Assembly (NCBI GenBank): GCA_964246015.1
Contig: CAXTPG010000006.1
Coordinates: forward strand, 1 to 64,000
Length of the DNA stretch: 64,000 nucleotides
Direction: 5' to 3'
Source of the DNA: JBBROS01 sp964246015
GTDB taxonomy: Bacteria > Pseudomonadota > Alphaproteobacteria > Acetobacterales > Acetobacteraceae
Numbering within the stretch: the stretch's first letter is position 1; each line of letters begins with the position of its first letter. Below are positions 8,542-16,866 of the stretch, piece by piece. The translations under genes were made by a program, and so were the position numbers. The notes beneath the pieces were generated by a model. The model searched no databases. It was given only the letters and a program-made list of their open reading frames with translations, and had not been told where the DNA came from.

Positions 8542-11500
8542 ATGGACGCAGTTCTCACGAGGATCACGTCAGGCCAGATCGTGGGCGGATCGGTCGATGG
8601 CTACGGCAGCTTCACCAACGACTACACCGCCGGCCTGACCAACCTGTTCGGCGACACGGTCAAGAACTATGCGGTCTTCGACCTGAATGGATTGTCGAAC
8701 CTCGTCGTCGATCAGTTGAGGGCAGGCAAGCTGCATCTCACCCTTTCCTTCGTTACGAGGACCAGCTCGGCGATCGAGCGGACCTTGCATGTCTACGTCG
8801 GGCAAGAGACGTCGGAGCTGTCGGAACAGATCGTCCATCCGTCCAGCAGCAACGCGAACAACGTCTGGAAACACCTGACCGAAACCAGCTTCACCGAGGT
8901 CGCTTCGATCGCCGTACGGAAGGGAGTGGCTCCGTTCTCATCCGACGAGAACCAGAACGCGACCCAGACAATCGACATCACCAGCCAGATGCTCTCCGCC
9001 TACGACCGGGGCATCACCAATTTCCTCATCTGGTTCGCGAACACCGGGGCCGCCACCGACGAATCGCTTAACATAACGAACCTTTCCGTTGAAACGTCGG
9101 GCCTGTCCCCGCTGCCTGCCTTCGCACGCGTCCCCTATCAGTCCGTGATCTCGTCCGGCGCATTCTCCCCCTTCGCCGAGCTGGAGGTCACGATCCCGGT
9201 TCCCGCGCAGTTCGTTCAATCAAACGACGACGACGACGGCAACAGCGTCCCGATTCCCATCATCCCGGCGAACGCCACGGCCACCCCGCTCGTCGACAGC
9301 TCCGTCCTGCTTGCGGGACCGCAATACTACCTGGTGATCCAGACCAACGCCGCCGCCGGCGCCTTGTCCGGGCCCGGCCTGACAGCCACGCCCCTCTACG
9401 TGCGGAACGGTCAATCAGCCTATCTTGTCTCCGGCACCGCCGCCGAGGTCCAGACCAAGCTGCGTGCCGCCACCTTCACCCCATCCGCCGGCGTCTCCGG
9501 GACGGCCGCCACGACGACCTTCGAACTGCGGGAGTTCGACGGCCCGATGAACGCGGTCGCCGGCGTGCCTCTCCTGCTGCAGGGCGCGACGCTCGCCTAC
9601 CTGGGCCGCGCCGACACCGACGGCGTGGTCGCCCTGGGCACCACCGTCTTCGTGCGGTCGGGCGGCACGACGACGGGCGAGTCCATCGGGGCAGGCCGGG
9701 ACACTGACGACGTCCTTAGGGGATCCAGGCAGATCGTGGGCCAAGGCGGGCTGGCGCGCGCAACCCACGTCGCCGGCACCGTGCTCACCGTCCGCAGCGG
9801 CGGCGTCAGCGACGGCGCCGTCGTCACCGGCTTCGTGGACCCCACGGCCATATACAACGGCCAGGAGGTCATCGAAGACGGCGGCAAGTCCCGCAACGCC
9901 GACATCCAGGGCCATGGCCTGCAGGTCGTCATGCACGGCGGCCTGTCGGACACCCCGACCATCGAGGTTGGAGGCAGGGCGGAGATCTACGGCACCATCG
10001 ACGGTGCGATCATCTACGGCGACGCGTGGGTATACGCGGGCGGCATCGCGACCTCCGTCACGGTGTCCCGGTCGGGATCGCTGACGGTGCTGCAGGGCGG
10101 GAGGATCGACGATCTGGTGATCGGCGATGGAACGGTCATCCTGTCGGCCGGCGCCATCGCATCCGGCCGCATCACCTTCGGCGACGGCGACGGCACCCTT
10201 GAGATCGACGCGCGCGTCGCCCCCGGCACGTCCACCTTCCCGGTCACGATCGACGGCTTCGCCCCCGGCGACACGCTCGACCTCGCAGGCCTCGCCTACA
10301 CCGCCTCCACCGTGGTGACCTTCACGAAATCCACCCTCACCGTCAGCAACGGCAGCGCGACCGAGCTGTTCAACGTCCGTACGCCCATCCAGGGGACGCT
10401 CATCGCCGCCAGCGACGGCCAGGCCGGGACAGCGATCACCCTCGCCCCGATCGTCCAGCCGCCCCCTCCCGTCGCCCCCACCATCACAGGGTCGGGGGAC
10501 GCCAGGGTCAAGGGCGACGCGGTCGCACCGTTCGCCCGGGTGCAGGTCACGGACGCGAACCCCGGCAGCATCGACACGGTCACGATCCGGCTTTCCGACG
10601 GCGGCGCCGGGGGCGTGCTGTCCGGTCCCGGCCTTGCTCTCGTATCGGCCGGGACCTACAGCGTGTCGGGGACGGCCGACTCCGTGACGGCCAAGCTGCG
10701 CGCGCTCACCTTCACGCCCTCCCCGCAGCAGCCGAACACCCAGCTCAAGACCACCTTCACCCTCGTCGATTCCAGCTCGGCCGGCACGACGGCGACGAGC
10801 AGCAGCTTCAGCGTCACCGTCGATACGCCCATCGTCGCGCCGCAGATCACGGGCGGCGCCACGCTGTCGGTGCGGTCCGAGGCGGCATCGACGCCCTTCG
10901 CCACCGCCGCGGTTCTCGATCCGAACGCCGGTAGCCTCGACACGCTGACCATCCTTCTGTCCGACGGCGGCGTGGGCGGCGTGCTGTCTGGCGCCGGGCT
11001 GAGTGGGAACAAGGGCGCCTACACGATCAGCGGTACCGCCCAGCAGGTGACGGCGGCGTTGCAGGCGCTGGTCTTCACCCCTGCCGCCGGCGCGCCGGGC
11101 CTCGCCTTGACCACGACGTTCACGCTCAAGGTCAAGGGCTCCGTCGGCCCTTCGGCTAGCAGCGCGGCGTTCAGCGTCACGAACACCGACCCGGTTGTCG
11201 CGCCGACCATCGCGGGCGGGTCCGGCCTGGTGGTCACGTCCGAGGCGCCGTCCACCCCCTTCGCGACCGCCACGCTGACCGACCCGAACTACAACAGCAC
11301 CGACGTGCTCGCGATTCAGCTTTCCAACGGCGGGGCCGGCGGCGTGCTGTCCGGCACCGGGCTGGGCGGCGGGTCTGGCGGGGCCTACACCCTGACCGGC
11401 ACGGCGGCCAACGTGACGCAGGCCCTGCAACGCCTCGTCTTCACCCCTGCCGTCGGCGCACCCGGGACCGCCACCACGACCAGCTTCACGCTGACCGCCA

Positions 11501-12453
11501 CCAGCAGCGCCGGCACGACGGCCACCTCCAGCACGTTCAGCGTCAGAAACGTCGATCCGCCCAGGATCGTCGTCACCGGCGCGGTCGCCAACCCCGGCGC
11601 CGTCAACGACACGATCATCGACGCCACCAGCGCCGGGCCGCACACGGTCATCGTCGGGGCGGGCGCGCGAAACACCATCGCGTTCGGCAGCGGCGCCGGG
11701 ACGGTGACCGGCACCGGTACCGGCAGCATCGTGCGGGGCGGCACGGGCGCCGTGACGGTCAGCGGCCTGGGCGGCAGCAGCACCATCCTGCTCGGCGACG
11801 GCAACAACACCGTCAACCTGGCCGCCGCCGGGGCCGGCAACAGGATCGTCGCCGGCAACGGCGCCAACCGCATCGCCGCCGGCAATGGGGGCAACGAACA
11901 GGTCACGGTGGGCAACGGCGCCAACGTCATCTCCGCCGGGGGCGCCAACGACGTGGTGTTGGCCGGAAACGGCAACAACACGATCACCATGACCGGCGCC
12001 GCCGCCTCGGTCACCACCGGAAGCGGCAACGACGTCATCACGCTCACTGGCCCCGGCCAGGCGACGATCCTCGCGGGAACGGGCACGAACCGGATCAGCT
12101 TCGCAGGCGCCGGCAGCCGGATCGTCAACCAGGGCGGCACCGACCTGCTGATCGATACCGGCTCCGCCAACACGATCGAGTTGCCGCGGGCAGGCCTCGG
12201 CCTCGTCACGATCGGCGCCAACGCGCTGACCAACGGCGACGTGTTCGACCTGCGGGTGGCGATGGCGGCCACGGCCTGGGACCATTCAAACGCGACCCTC
12301 GGCGCATTCCTGTCGACGGGCATGCAGGGGAACGACGCGACGATCGCGATCGACACGGACGGGCCGGGCGGCGGCGCCTCCGTCACCGTGGCCGTGATCA
12401 CCGGCGCCGGCCCGACCAGCCTCGCCGCCTTGCTTCCCCACACCCTCACCTGA
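8542..12453 (+). CDS. large repeat protein with AIDA-like and RTX-like regions, probable secreted surface protein
   Basis: 1303 residues, no classical N-terminal signal peptide. Residues 1-190 look like a beta-rich stand-alone domain, followed by an Asp-rich linker (QSNDDDDGN). A half repeat lies at about 270-330. Residues about 350-590 are AIDA-like, with recurring VRSGGT, GGVSDG and VLQGG turns. Three near-identical units of about 120 residues (643-1003) carry LSDGGAGGVLSGPGL, SGTA..VT..L..L.FTP and TTTFTL. Residues 1020-1220 are rich in GNGNNTI/GNGANRI turns, degenerate RTX nonapeptides. The C-terminus (DTDGPGGGASVTVAVITG) resembles type I secretion targets. Type I export is therefore likely, but no TolC/HlyBD-type exporter is in the window. 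Role (adhesin, matrix) is inferred. Confidence 0.75.
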   Translation: MDAVLTRITSGQIVGGSVDGYGSFTNDYTAGLTNLFGDTVKNYAVFDLNGLSNLVVDQLRAGKLHLTLSFVTRTSSAIERTLHVYVGQETSELSEQIVHPSSSNANNVWKHLTETSFTEVASIAVRKGVAPFSSDENQNATQTIDITSQMLSAYDRGITNFLIWFANTGAATDESLNITNLSVETSGLSPLPAFARVPYQSVISSGAFSPFAELEVTIPVPAQFVQSNDDDDGNSVPIPIIPANATATPLVDSSVLLAGPQYYLVIQTNAAAGALSGPGLTATPLYVRNGQSAYLVSGTAAEVQTKLRAATFTPSAGVSGTAATTTFELREFDGPMNAVAGVPLLLQGATLAYLGRADTDGVVALGTTVFVRSGGTTTGESIGAGRDTDDVLRGSRQIVGQGGLARATHVAGTVLTVRSGGVSDGAVVTGFVDPTAIYNGQEVIEDGGKSRNADIQGHGLQVVMHGGLSDTPTIEVGGRAEIYGTIDGAIIYGDAWVYAGGIATSVTVSRSGSLTVLQGGRIDDLVIGDGTVILSAGAIASGRITFGDGDGTLEIDARVAPGTSTFPVTIDGFAPGDTLDLAGLAYTASTVVTFTKSTLTVSNGSATELFNVRTPIQGTLIAASDGQAGTAITLAPIVQPPPPVAPTITGSGDARVKGDAVAPFARVQVTDANPGSIDTVTIRLSDGGAGGVLSGPGLALVSAGTYSVSGTADSVTAKLRALTFTPSPQQPNTQLKTTFTLVDSSSAGTTATSSSFSVTVDTPIVAPQITGGATLSVRSEAASTPFATAAVLDPNAGSLDTLTILLSDGGVGGVLSGAGLSGNKGAYTISGTAQQVTAALQALVFTPAAGAPGLALTTTFTLKVKGSVGPSASSAAFSVTNTDPVVAPTIAGGSGLVVTSEAPSTPFATATLTDPNYNSTDVLAIQLSNGGAGGVLSGTGLGGGSGGAYTLTGTAANVTQALQRLVFTPAVGAPGTATTTSFTLTATSSAGTTATSSTFSVRNVDPPRIVVTGAVANPGAVNDTIIDATSAGPHTVIVGAGARNTIAFGSGAGTVTGTGTGSIVRGGTGAVTVSGLGGSSTILLGDGNNTVNLAAAGAGNRIVAGNGANRIAAGNGGNEQVTVGNGANVISAGGANDVVLAGNGNNTITMTGAAASVTTGSGNDVITLTGPGQATILAGTGTNRISFAGAGSRIVNQGGTDLLIDTGSANTIELPRAGLGLVTIGANALTNGDVFDLRVAMAATAWDHSNATLGAFLSTGMQGNDATIAIDTDGPGGGASVTVAVITGAGPTSLAALLPHTLT
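10470..11550 (+). repeat. three tandem ~360-bp coding repeats
   Basis: Units at about 10470-10830, 10831-11192 and 11193-11550 each encode about 120 residues beginning VAPxI and ending SSxFSV. A diverged partial copy lies at about 9350-9530. They form a stalk-like section of the large repeat protein and could change copy number by recombination. Confidence 0.75.
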
Positions 12454-12486
12454 CCCGGCCCGCACCCCGCGCCAATGGAGAACCCA

Positions 12487-13140
12487 ATGCCGAACCTTAT
12501 CCGCCTGGCCTTGTCCGCCGCGGCGCTGGGCCTGACGAAGGCCTCATGGGCCGCCGTCGTCATGGGCAGCTTTGCCGGCACGGTCTACGAGGGCGCGGAC
12601 GGCCGCGGCCAGTTCGGTGCACCCGGGGCCGACCTGGCCAACGCAGCGATCTCCGGCACGTACGCCTATGACACCGCCCTGCTCGCCTCGGTCGTGACCG
12701 GGACCGTCAACACGGGCAGCGGCGTCGCCGGGGCGTTGCAGGTGACCATCTCGATCGGCGGCCAGTCCTACACGTTCGACGGCAACCTGGGCGTGGCAGT
12801 GGCGCTCGACTCCGGCAGCGGCGAGCTCGATCTGTCGTCGTCCAATCTGACCTCGGGCGACGTCTACGACTCGTTCCTGCTCGGTTTTGTGCCGGTGTCG
12901 AGCGTCGTGACGGGCACGAACCTCGCGCAAGGGTTTTCCACGGCGTCGCTGGCCACCTCGCTCGGCAGCTTCGTGATCGCGGGTGGCGAGGCGACCAACG
13001 GAAACTTCACGATCGACTCGGTCTCGCAATCCGTCGTGGCGTCCGCGGTCCCCGAGCCCGTGAGTCTTGCACTGCTGCTGCCAGCGGTCGCCGGGGCAGC
13101 GGCGGCTCGTTACCGCCGGCAGGTCTCCGCGACCCGGTAA
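12487..13140 (+). CDS. PEP-CTERM sorting domain-containing secreted protein
   Basis: 217 residues. The ATG at 12487 is preferred to one four codons upstream because that upstream ATGGAG itself supplies the GGAG ribosome site six bases before it. An N-terminal signal peptide runs to about residue 23 (MPNLIRLALSAAALGLTKASWA). The body is Gly/Ser/Thr-rich and beta-like. The C-terminus has the three-part PEP-CTERM signal: VPEP, a hydrophobic stretch (VSLALLLPAVAGAAAA) and a basic end (RYRRQ). Such proteins are cut and sorted by exosortase at the cell envelope; no exosortase is encoded here. It follows the large repeat protein by 33 bases and is probably cotranscribed with it. Confidence 0.78.
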   Translation: MPNLIRLALSAAALGLTKASWAAVVMGSFAGTVYEGADGRGQFGAPGADLANAAISGTYAYDTALLASVVTGTVNTGSGVAGALQVTISIGGQSYTFDGNLGVAVALDSGSGELDLSSSNLTSGDVYDSFLLGFVPVSSVVTGTNLAQGFSTASLATSLGSFVIAGGEATNGNFTIDSVSQSVVASAVPEPVSLALLLPAVAGAAAARYRRQVSATR

Positions 13141-13149
13141 CGCGCAAAC

Positions 13150-13177
13150 GAAAAAGGGGCGAGCCGAAGCCCGCCCC
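13150..13177 (-). terminator. rho-independent terminator of the OmpA-family gene
   Basis: Read on the minus strand, a GGGGCGGGCTTCGGCTCGCCCC hairpin-type sequence (stem CGCCCC/GGGGCG, 13154-13159 with 13170-13175) is followed by TTTTTC. It lies in the 60-base gap between two convergent genes and can serve both. Confidence 0.75.
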
Positions 13178-13200
13178 CTCGTCCGTCACGATGCTCGAAC

Positions 13201-14361
13201 TCAGCGGAGAACGATCTCCACACGCCGGTTCTGCGGTTCGCGCACGCCCGGGCCGGTTGCGACCAGCGGACGGCTGAAGCCGAAGCCCTGCGTCGTGATC
13301 GCGCCCTGCGGCACGCCCAGCCGCACCAGCTCCGCCGCCACCGCGGTCGCCCGGCGCACCGAAAGCCCCTGGTTGTACCGCGCCGTGCCCGACGTGTCGG
13401 TGTGGCCCGAAACCTCGATCCGCGTCGTCTGCACCCGCGTCGAGGCCTGCGCCGCCTCGGCGATGATCTGCCGCGCGCGGTCCGTGAGGTCCGCCCGGTC
13501 CCAGTCGAAGAACACGAGGTAGGTGCGGGCCGCCGTCGGCGCGACCGGGGCCGCGACAGGTGCGACCACCGGCGGAGGCGCCGCATTGAAGGCATAGCGC
13601 AAGCCCACGATGCCGCTATGATTCTGCGACTCGGCGAACCGATACTTGCCCTCGCTGACCAGCGCGCCCGTCGGGCTGACCACGCTCCCGCGGATGTCCG
13701 GCTTCAACGACCCCATGTAGCGATATTCGGCCGTGACGCTCAGCCCCGGCACCGCCTCGATCGGCGCCGAGATGCCGACGATGCCCTGATACGCGAACCG
13801 CCCGCTCTGCCCGTCGATCTGCACCGTGTTGCCGGTCGGCGTGTTGCGGGTTCCGCGCACGTTGTCGAACTCGTTGATCGACCAGCCGGCGCCAAGGCCG
13901 ACATACGGCGTCAACGCAAAGCCCAGCACACCGAAGCGGGCCAGGTCGAAGTCGTAGAACGCGTTCACCATCGCGCCATACTGGCGATACGTGCCCGTGT
14001 TGTTGCGGAACGCGCCGGTCACGCCCGCGCCGCTGACGCCCGGGCCAGAGAAGCCGCCGATGTGCGACACGTCGTTCTCGCGATAATTGCCCTCGAGCTC
14101 GACCCGGATGCCGTTGCCGAACCCGTACCCGACGCTCGCCAGGCCCACGAACCCGTCACCCAGCTTCAGCGTGCCGTCGCGGCCCGTGCGGATGCCGTCG
14201 AAATAGTACGCGTTGCCCTGACGGCCCTCGAGCCCCGGGGACTTCGCGAAGTTGTAGCCCGCGCCGCCCCCGATATACAGGCCGGTCACCGTCTGCGCCT
14301 GGGCCGCGCCCGCCATCAATCCCAACCCGGCCGTAGCCGCCAGCAAACCCCGAAACGTCAT
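13201..14361 (-). CDS. OmpA-family outer-membrane protein (barrel plus peptidoglycan-binding domain)
   Basis: 386 residues. The signal peptide is cut after AQA near residue 22. Residues about 25-250 alternate Gly/Tyr-rich strands (GLYIGGGAGYNFA, GLRYAF), typical of an eight-stranded barrel. A Pro/Val/Ala linker (APPPVVAPVAAPVAP) leads to a C-terminal OmpA domain with YLVFFDWDRADLT, VSGHTDTSG, LSVRRA and the NRRVEI end that binds diaminopimelate in peptidoglycan. The start at 14361 has GGAG eight bases upstream; a second in-frame ATG nine codons earlier is possible. The protein links outer membrane and wall. The divergent gap to the right holds a large inverted repeat that may regulate it. Confidence 0.92.
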   Translation of the reverse strand: MTFRGLLAATAGLGLMAGAAQAQTVTGLYIGGGAGYNFAKSPGLEGRQGNAYYFDGIRTGRDGTLKLGDGFVGLASVGYGFGNGIRVELEGNYRENDVSHIGGFSGPGVSGAGVTGAFRNNTGTYRQYGAMVNAFYDFDLARFGVLGFALTPYVGLGAGWSINEFDNVRGTRNTPTGNTVQIDGQSGRFAYQGIVGISAPIEAVPGLSVTAEYRYMGSLKPDIRGSVVSPTGALVSEGKYRFAESQNHSGIVGLRYAFNAAPPPVVAPVAAPVAPTAARTYLVFFDWDRADLTDRARQIIAEAAQASTRVQTTRIEVSGHTDTSGTARYNQGLSVRRATAVAAELVRLGVPQGAITTQGFGFSRPLVATGPGVREPQNRRVEIVLR

Positions 14362-14420
14362 GCTTAACTCCAAACTAACCCCGTTCATGCATGCACTACT
14401 CCGCTCGCCCCGCGTTGGAT

Positions 14421-14464
14421 GTTCACGAAGCCGCAAGATCATGGCCGCACATGGCTTCGTGAAC
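14421..14464. promoter_or_regulatory. 12-bp inverted repeat between divergent genes
   Basis: GTTCACGAAGCC (14421-14432) and GGCTTCGTGAAC (14453-14464) are perfect inverted arms separated by 20 bases. The arm centres are 32 bases apart, close to three helical turns. The repeat lies in the 191-base gap between the OmpA-family gene and the glycosyltransferase-like gene. It could bind a dimeric regulator or fold as a leader hairpin. Confidence 0.55.
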
Positions 14465-14552
14465 GTCGTATGTCGGCCATGGTTCCTGGCCCACATGGCA
14501 CCTTGACCTGCGCCCGCCCGCGCGGCACCACCACGCCTCCGCGGAGCCACCG

Positions 14553-15506
14553 ATGCGCCTGCTCGTCACCATCCCGCATTATTTCCGCCGCTCGCCGGGC
14601 GGGGCCGGGCATTACGGCTCGGAATCCGGAGACGTGTCCGTGCGCCGGGACCAGGTCGCGCGGTGCATCGCGGCGCTGCATCAGACCTTCGGCCCCCGCC
14701 AGACGCTCGCCGCCCTCGACCTCACCCGCGCCAACACCACCATGTCCGGCGACATCGACGTCGTGCTCGTCACCAGCCGCGACCAGCATCTGGCCGACGA
14801 GCTGCCGCGCCACCTCTTCATCCAGGTCGCGACCGAGGTCGAGCCCCGCCACCTCGGCTTCGCCTGCCACGAGATCATGCGCGAGCACGCCGGCCGCTAC
14901 GACCTGTTCGCCTACCTGGAGGACGACCTCGAGATCACCGACCCGCTGTTCTTCAACAAGCTGGCCTGGTTCTCGAACACCTTCGGCCACTCCGCCATGC
15001 TGCAGCCCAACCGGTTCGAGCTTGCGACCGACCTCGACGTCATGAAGTTCTACATCGACGGCAACACGACGGTCCCCGAGCTCGCCGCACGCTACCAGGA
15101 CATCACCACCCGCCCGCGCCTCATCGGCGATGCCTTCGGCCGCTCCTTCCTGTTCGAGCGTGTGGACAACGTCCACGCCGGCAGCTTCTTCCTCAACGCC
15201 GCCCAGCTCGCCCGCCTCGCCGCATCGCCCCATTTCGGCAAGCCGACGTCGGAGTTCTTCGGCCCGCTGGAAAGCGCCGCGACGCTCATGATCATGCGCG
15301 CGTTCGAGGTGTACAAGCCCGCGCGCGAGAACGCGGGCTTCCTGGAGCTGCACCACCTCGGCCGCCGCTTCCTCTATCCGCGTCCACAAGAAGCGCCCGT
15401 CGCCGAACCCTTGCCCGAGCCCGGCCCCGAGCCAGTCCCCGAGCCCGTCCCCGAGCCCGTCCCCGAGTCCGTCCCCGAGCCTGTCAACGAACCGGCGCCC
15501 CATTGA
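14553..15506 (+). CDS. glycosyltransferase-like protein with Pro-Glu repeat tail
   Basis: 317 residues. The N-terminal half opens with a Rossmann-like strand (MRLLVTIPHYF) and contains YLEDDLEITD with D124-D125 in the position of the metal-binding DxD of GT-A glycosyltransferases, followed by FFNKLAWF and later SFFLNAAQLARL. I do not recognise the exact family; a sugar transferase acting in the cytosol is inferred. The last 40 or so residues are a Pro-Glu-Pro-Val repeat (PEPVPEPVPEPV) encoded by 12-base tandem units. The stop overlaps the TTG start of the MFS gene. AUG is preceded by CGGAGCCACCG. The codons end overwhelmingly in C. Confidence 0.5.
   Translation: MRLLVTIPHYFRRSPGGAGHYGSESGDVSVRRDQVARCIAALHQTFGPRQTLAALDLTRANTTMSGDIDVVLVTSRDQHLADELPRHLFIQVATEVEPRHLGFACHEIMREHAGRYDLFAYLEDDLEITDPLFFNKLAWFSNTFGHSAMLQPNRFELATDLDVMKFYIDGNTTVPELAARYQDITTRPRLIGDAFGRSFLFERVDNVHAGSFFLNAAQLARLAASPHFGKPTSEFFGPLESAATLMIMRAFEVYKPARENAGFLELHHLGRRFLYPRPQEAPVAEPLPEPGPEPVPEPVPEPVPESVPEPVNEPAPH
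15413..15489 (+). repeat. 12-bp coding microsatellite (Pro-Glu-Pro-Val)
   Basis: About six imperfect copies of CCCGAGCCCGTC encode the tail of the glycosyltransferase-like protein. Copy number is likely to vary between strains because the units are short and nearly identical. Confidence 0.8.
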
Positions 15507-16858
15507 CCACGGCCGCGCCGGATGGCTTGCCGCCCGGCCGCAAAGGCGCCGCCGTGTTCGCCCTCGTCATCGCCGTCGGCATGGCGGCGCTCGACACCAG
15601 CATCGCCAACACCGCCCTGCCCACCATCGCCGCCGACCTCGCCACCACCCCCGCGGCGTCGATCTGGATTGTCAACGCCTATCAGCTCGCCCTCGTCGCC
15701 ACTCTGCTGCCGTTGGGCGCGCTGGGAGAGATCGTGGGCTTCCGCCGGGTCTACATCGCGGGGCTGATCGTATTCACCCTCGCCTCCCTCCTGTGCGCCC
15801 TGTCCTGGTCCCTGCCCACCATCACCGCCGCCCGCGTGCTGCAGGGCCTGGGTGCGGCCGGGATCATGAGCGTCAACACCGCGCTCATCCGCTTCATCTA
15901 CCCGGCCCGGCAGCTCGGCCGCGGCGTGGGCCTCAACGCCCTCGTCGTCGCCGTCTCGACCGCGCTGGGCCCCAGCGTCGCGGCGCTGGTGCTCTCGGTC
16001 GCCGCCTGGCCCCTCCTGTTCGCCATCAACGTCCCCGCCGGCGTGCTCGCCCTCGCCCTCGCCCTCCGCGCCCTCCCGGAAACCCCCCGCGCGGCCCGGC
16101 GGTTCGACCTCGTCTCCGCCGCCCTCAACGCCGTGACCTTCGCCGCCCTCATCCTCGCGATCGGCGAGGCCTCGCACAACGCCACGCCCTGGGAAACCGG
16201 CGCAGCACTCGCCGTCATGCTCGCCGCCGGCACGCTCCTGGTCCGCCGCCAGCTCGGGCAGGCGGCGCCGCTGCTCCCGATCGACCTCTACCGCCGCCCG
16301 CTGTTCGCCCTGTCGTCGCTCACCTCCATCTGCTCGTTCACCGCGCAAGGCCTGGCCTTCGTGTCGCTGCCCTTCCTGTTCCAGACGGCGCTGGGCCGGA
16401 CCGCGGTCGAGACGGGCCTCCTGCTCACCCCCTGGCCCGTCGCGACCGCGATCATGGGCCCCATCGCCGGCCCCCTCTCCGACCGCTACCCGCCCGCGAT
16501 CCTGGGCGGCGTCGGCCTCGTCCTGCTCGCCACCGGCCTCGCCCTGATGGCCGCCCTGCCCGCCGGCGCCAGCGACGCCGGCATCATGGCGCGCATGGCC
16601 GTCTGCGGCGCGGGCTTCGGCCTGTTCCAGTCGCCGAACCTGCGCGCCATCATGTCCGCCGCCCCCCCCAGCCGCAGCGGCGGCGCCAGCGGAACGATCG
16701 CGACGTCACGCCTCGTCGGCCAGTCCATGGGTGCCGCGCTGGTCGCGCTGTGCTTCGGCCTGGTCGGCGGCGCAGGCCCGGTGCTCGCCTTGTCGCTCGG
16801 CGCGGCCTTCGCGGCCGCCGCCAGCCTCGTCAGCTTTTCCCGCCTGCTCGCCCGATAG
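15503..16858 (+). CDS. MFS drug-efflux-type transporter (DHA2/EmrB-like)
   Basis: 451 residues from a TTG that overlaps the previous stop by two bases; no in-frame ATG occurs before the first helix. About fourteen membrane segments. The DHA2 pattern is clear: LDTSIANTALPTIAADL in helix 1, WIVNAYQLALVATLLPLGALGE after helix 2, and RVLQGLGAAGIMSVNTALI. These are inner-membrane proton-drug antiporters. It precedes pcaD by eight bases, so it may export an aromatic compound or intermediate for the protocatechuate genes, though efflux of an unrelated toxic compound is also possible. Confidence 0.88.
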   Translation: MTTAAPDGLPPGRKGAAVFALVIAVGMAALDTSIANTALPTIAADLATTPAASIWIVNAYQLALVATLLPLGALGEIVGFRRVYIAGLIVFTLASLLCALSWSLPTITAARVLQGLGAAGIMSVNTALIRFIYPARQLGRGVGLNALVVAVSTALGPSVAALVLSVAAWPLLFAINVPAGVLALALALRALPETPRAARRFDLVSAALNAVTFAALILAIGEASHNATPWETGAALAVMLAAGTLLVRRQLGQAAPLLPIDLYRRPLFALSSLTSICSFTAQGLAFVSLPFLFQTALGRTAVETGLLLTPWPVATAIMGPIAGPLSDRYPPAILGGVGLVLLATGLALMAALPAGASDAGIMARMAVCGAGFGLFQSPNLRAIMSAAPPSRSGGASGTIATSRLVGQSMGAALVALCFGLVGGAGPVLALSLGAAFAAAASLVSFSRLLAR

Positions 16859-16866
16859 GAGAACCC

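Noticed and set aside
9415..12285. 956-codon open frame opposite the large repeat protein
   Set aside because: Gly/Arg/Asp-rich antisense shadow created by the repeats; the plus-strand frame has coherent domains and a start.
14362..14550. Longer N-terminus for the OmpA-family protein
   Set aside because: The upstream part is Arg-rich without a signal peptide; the ATG at 14361 has a ribosome site and opens a signal sequence.
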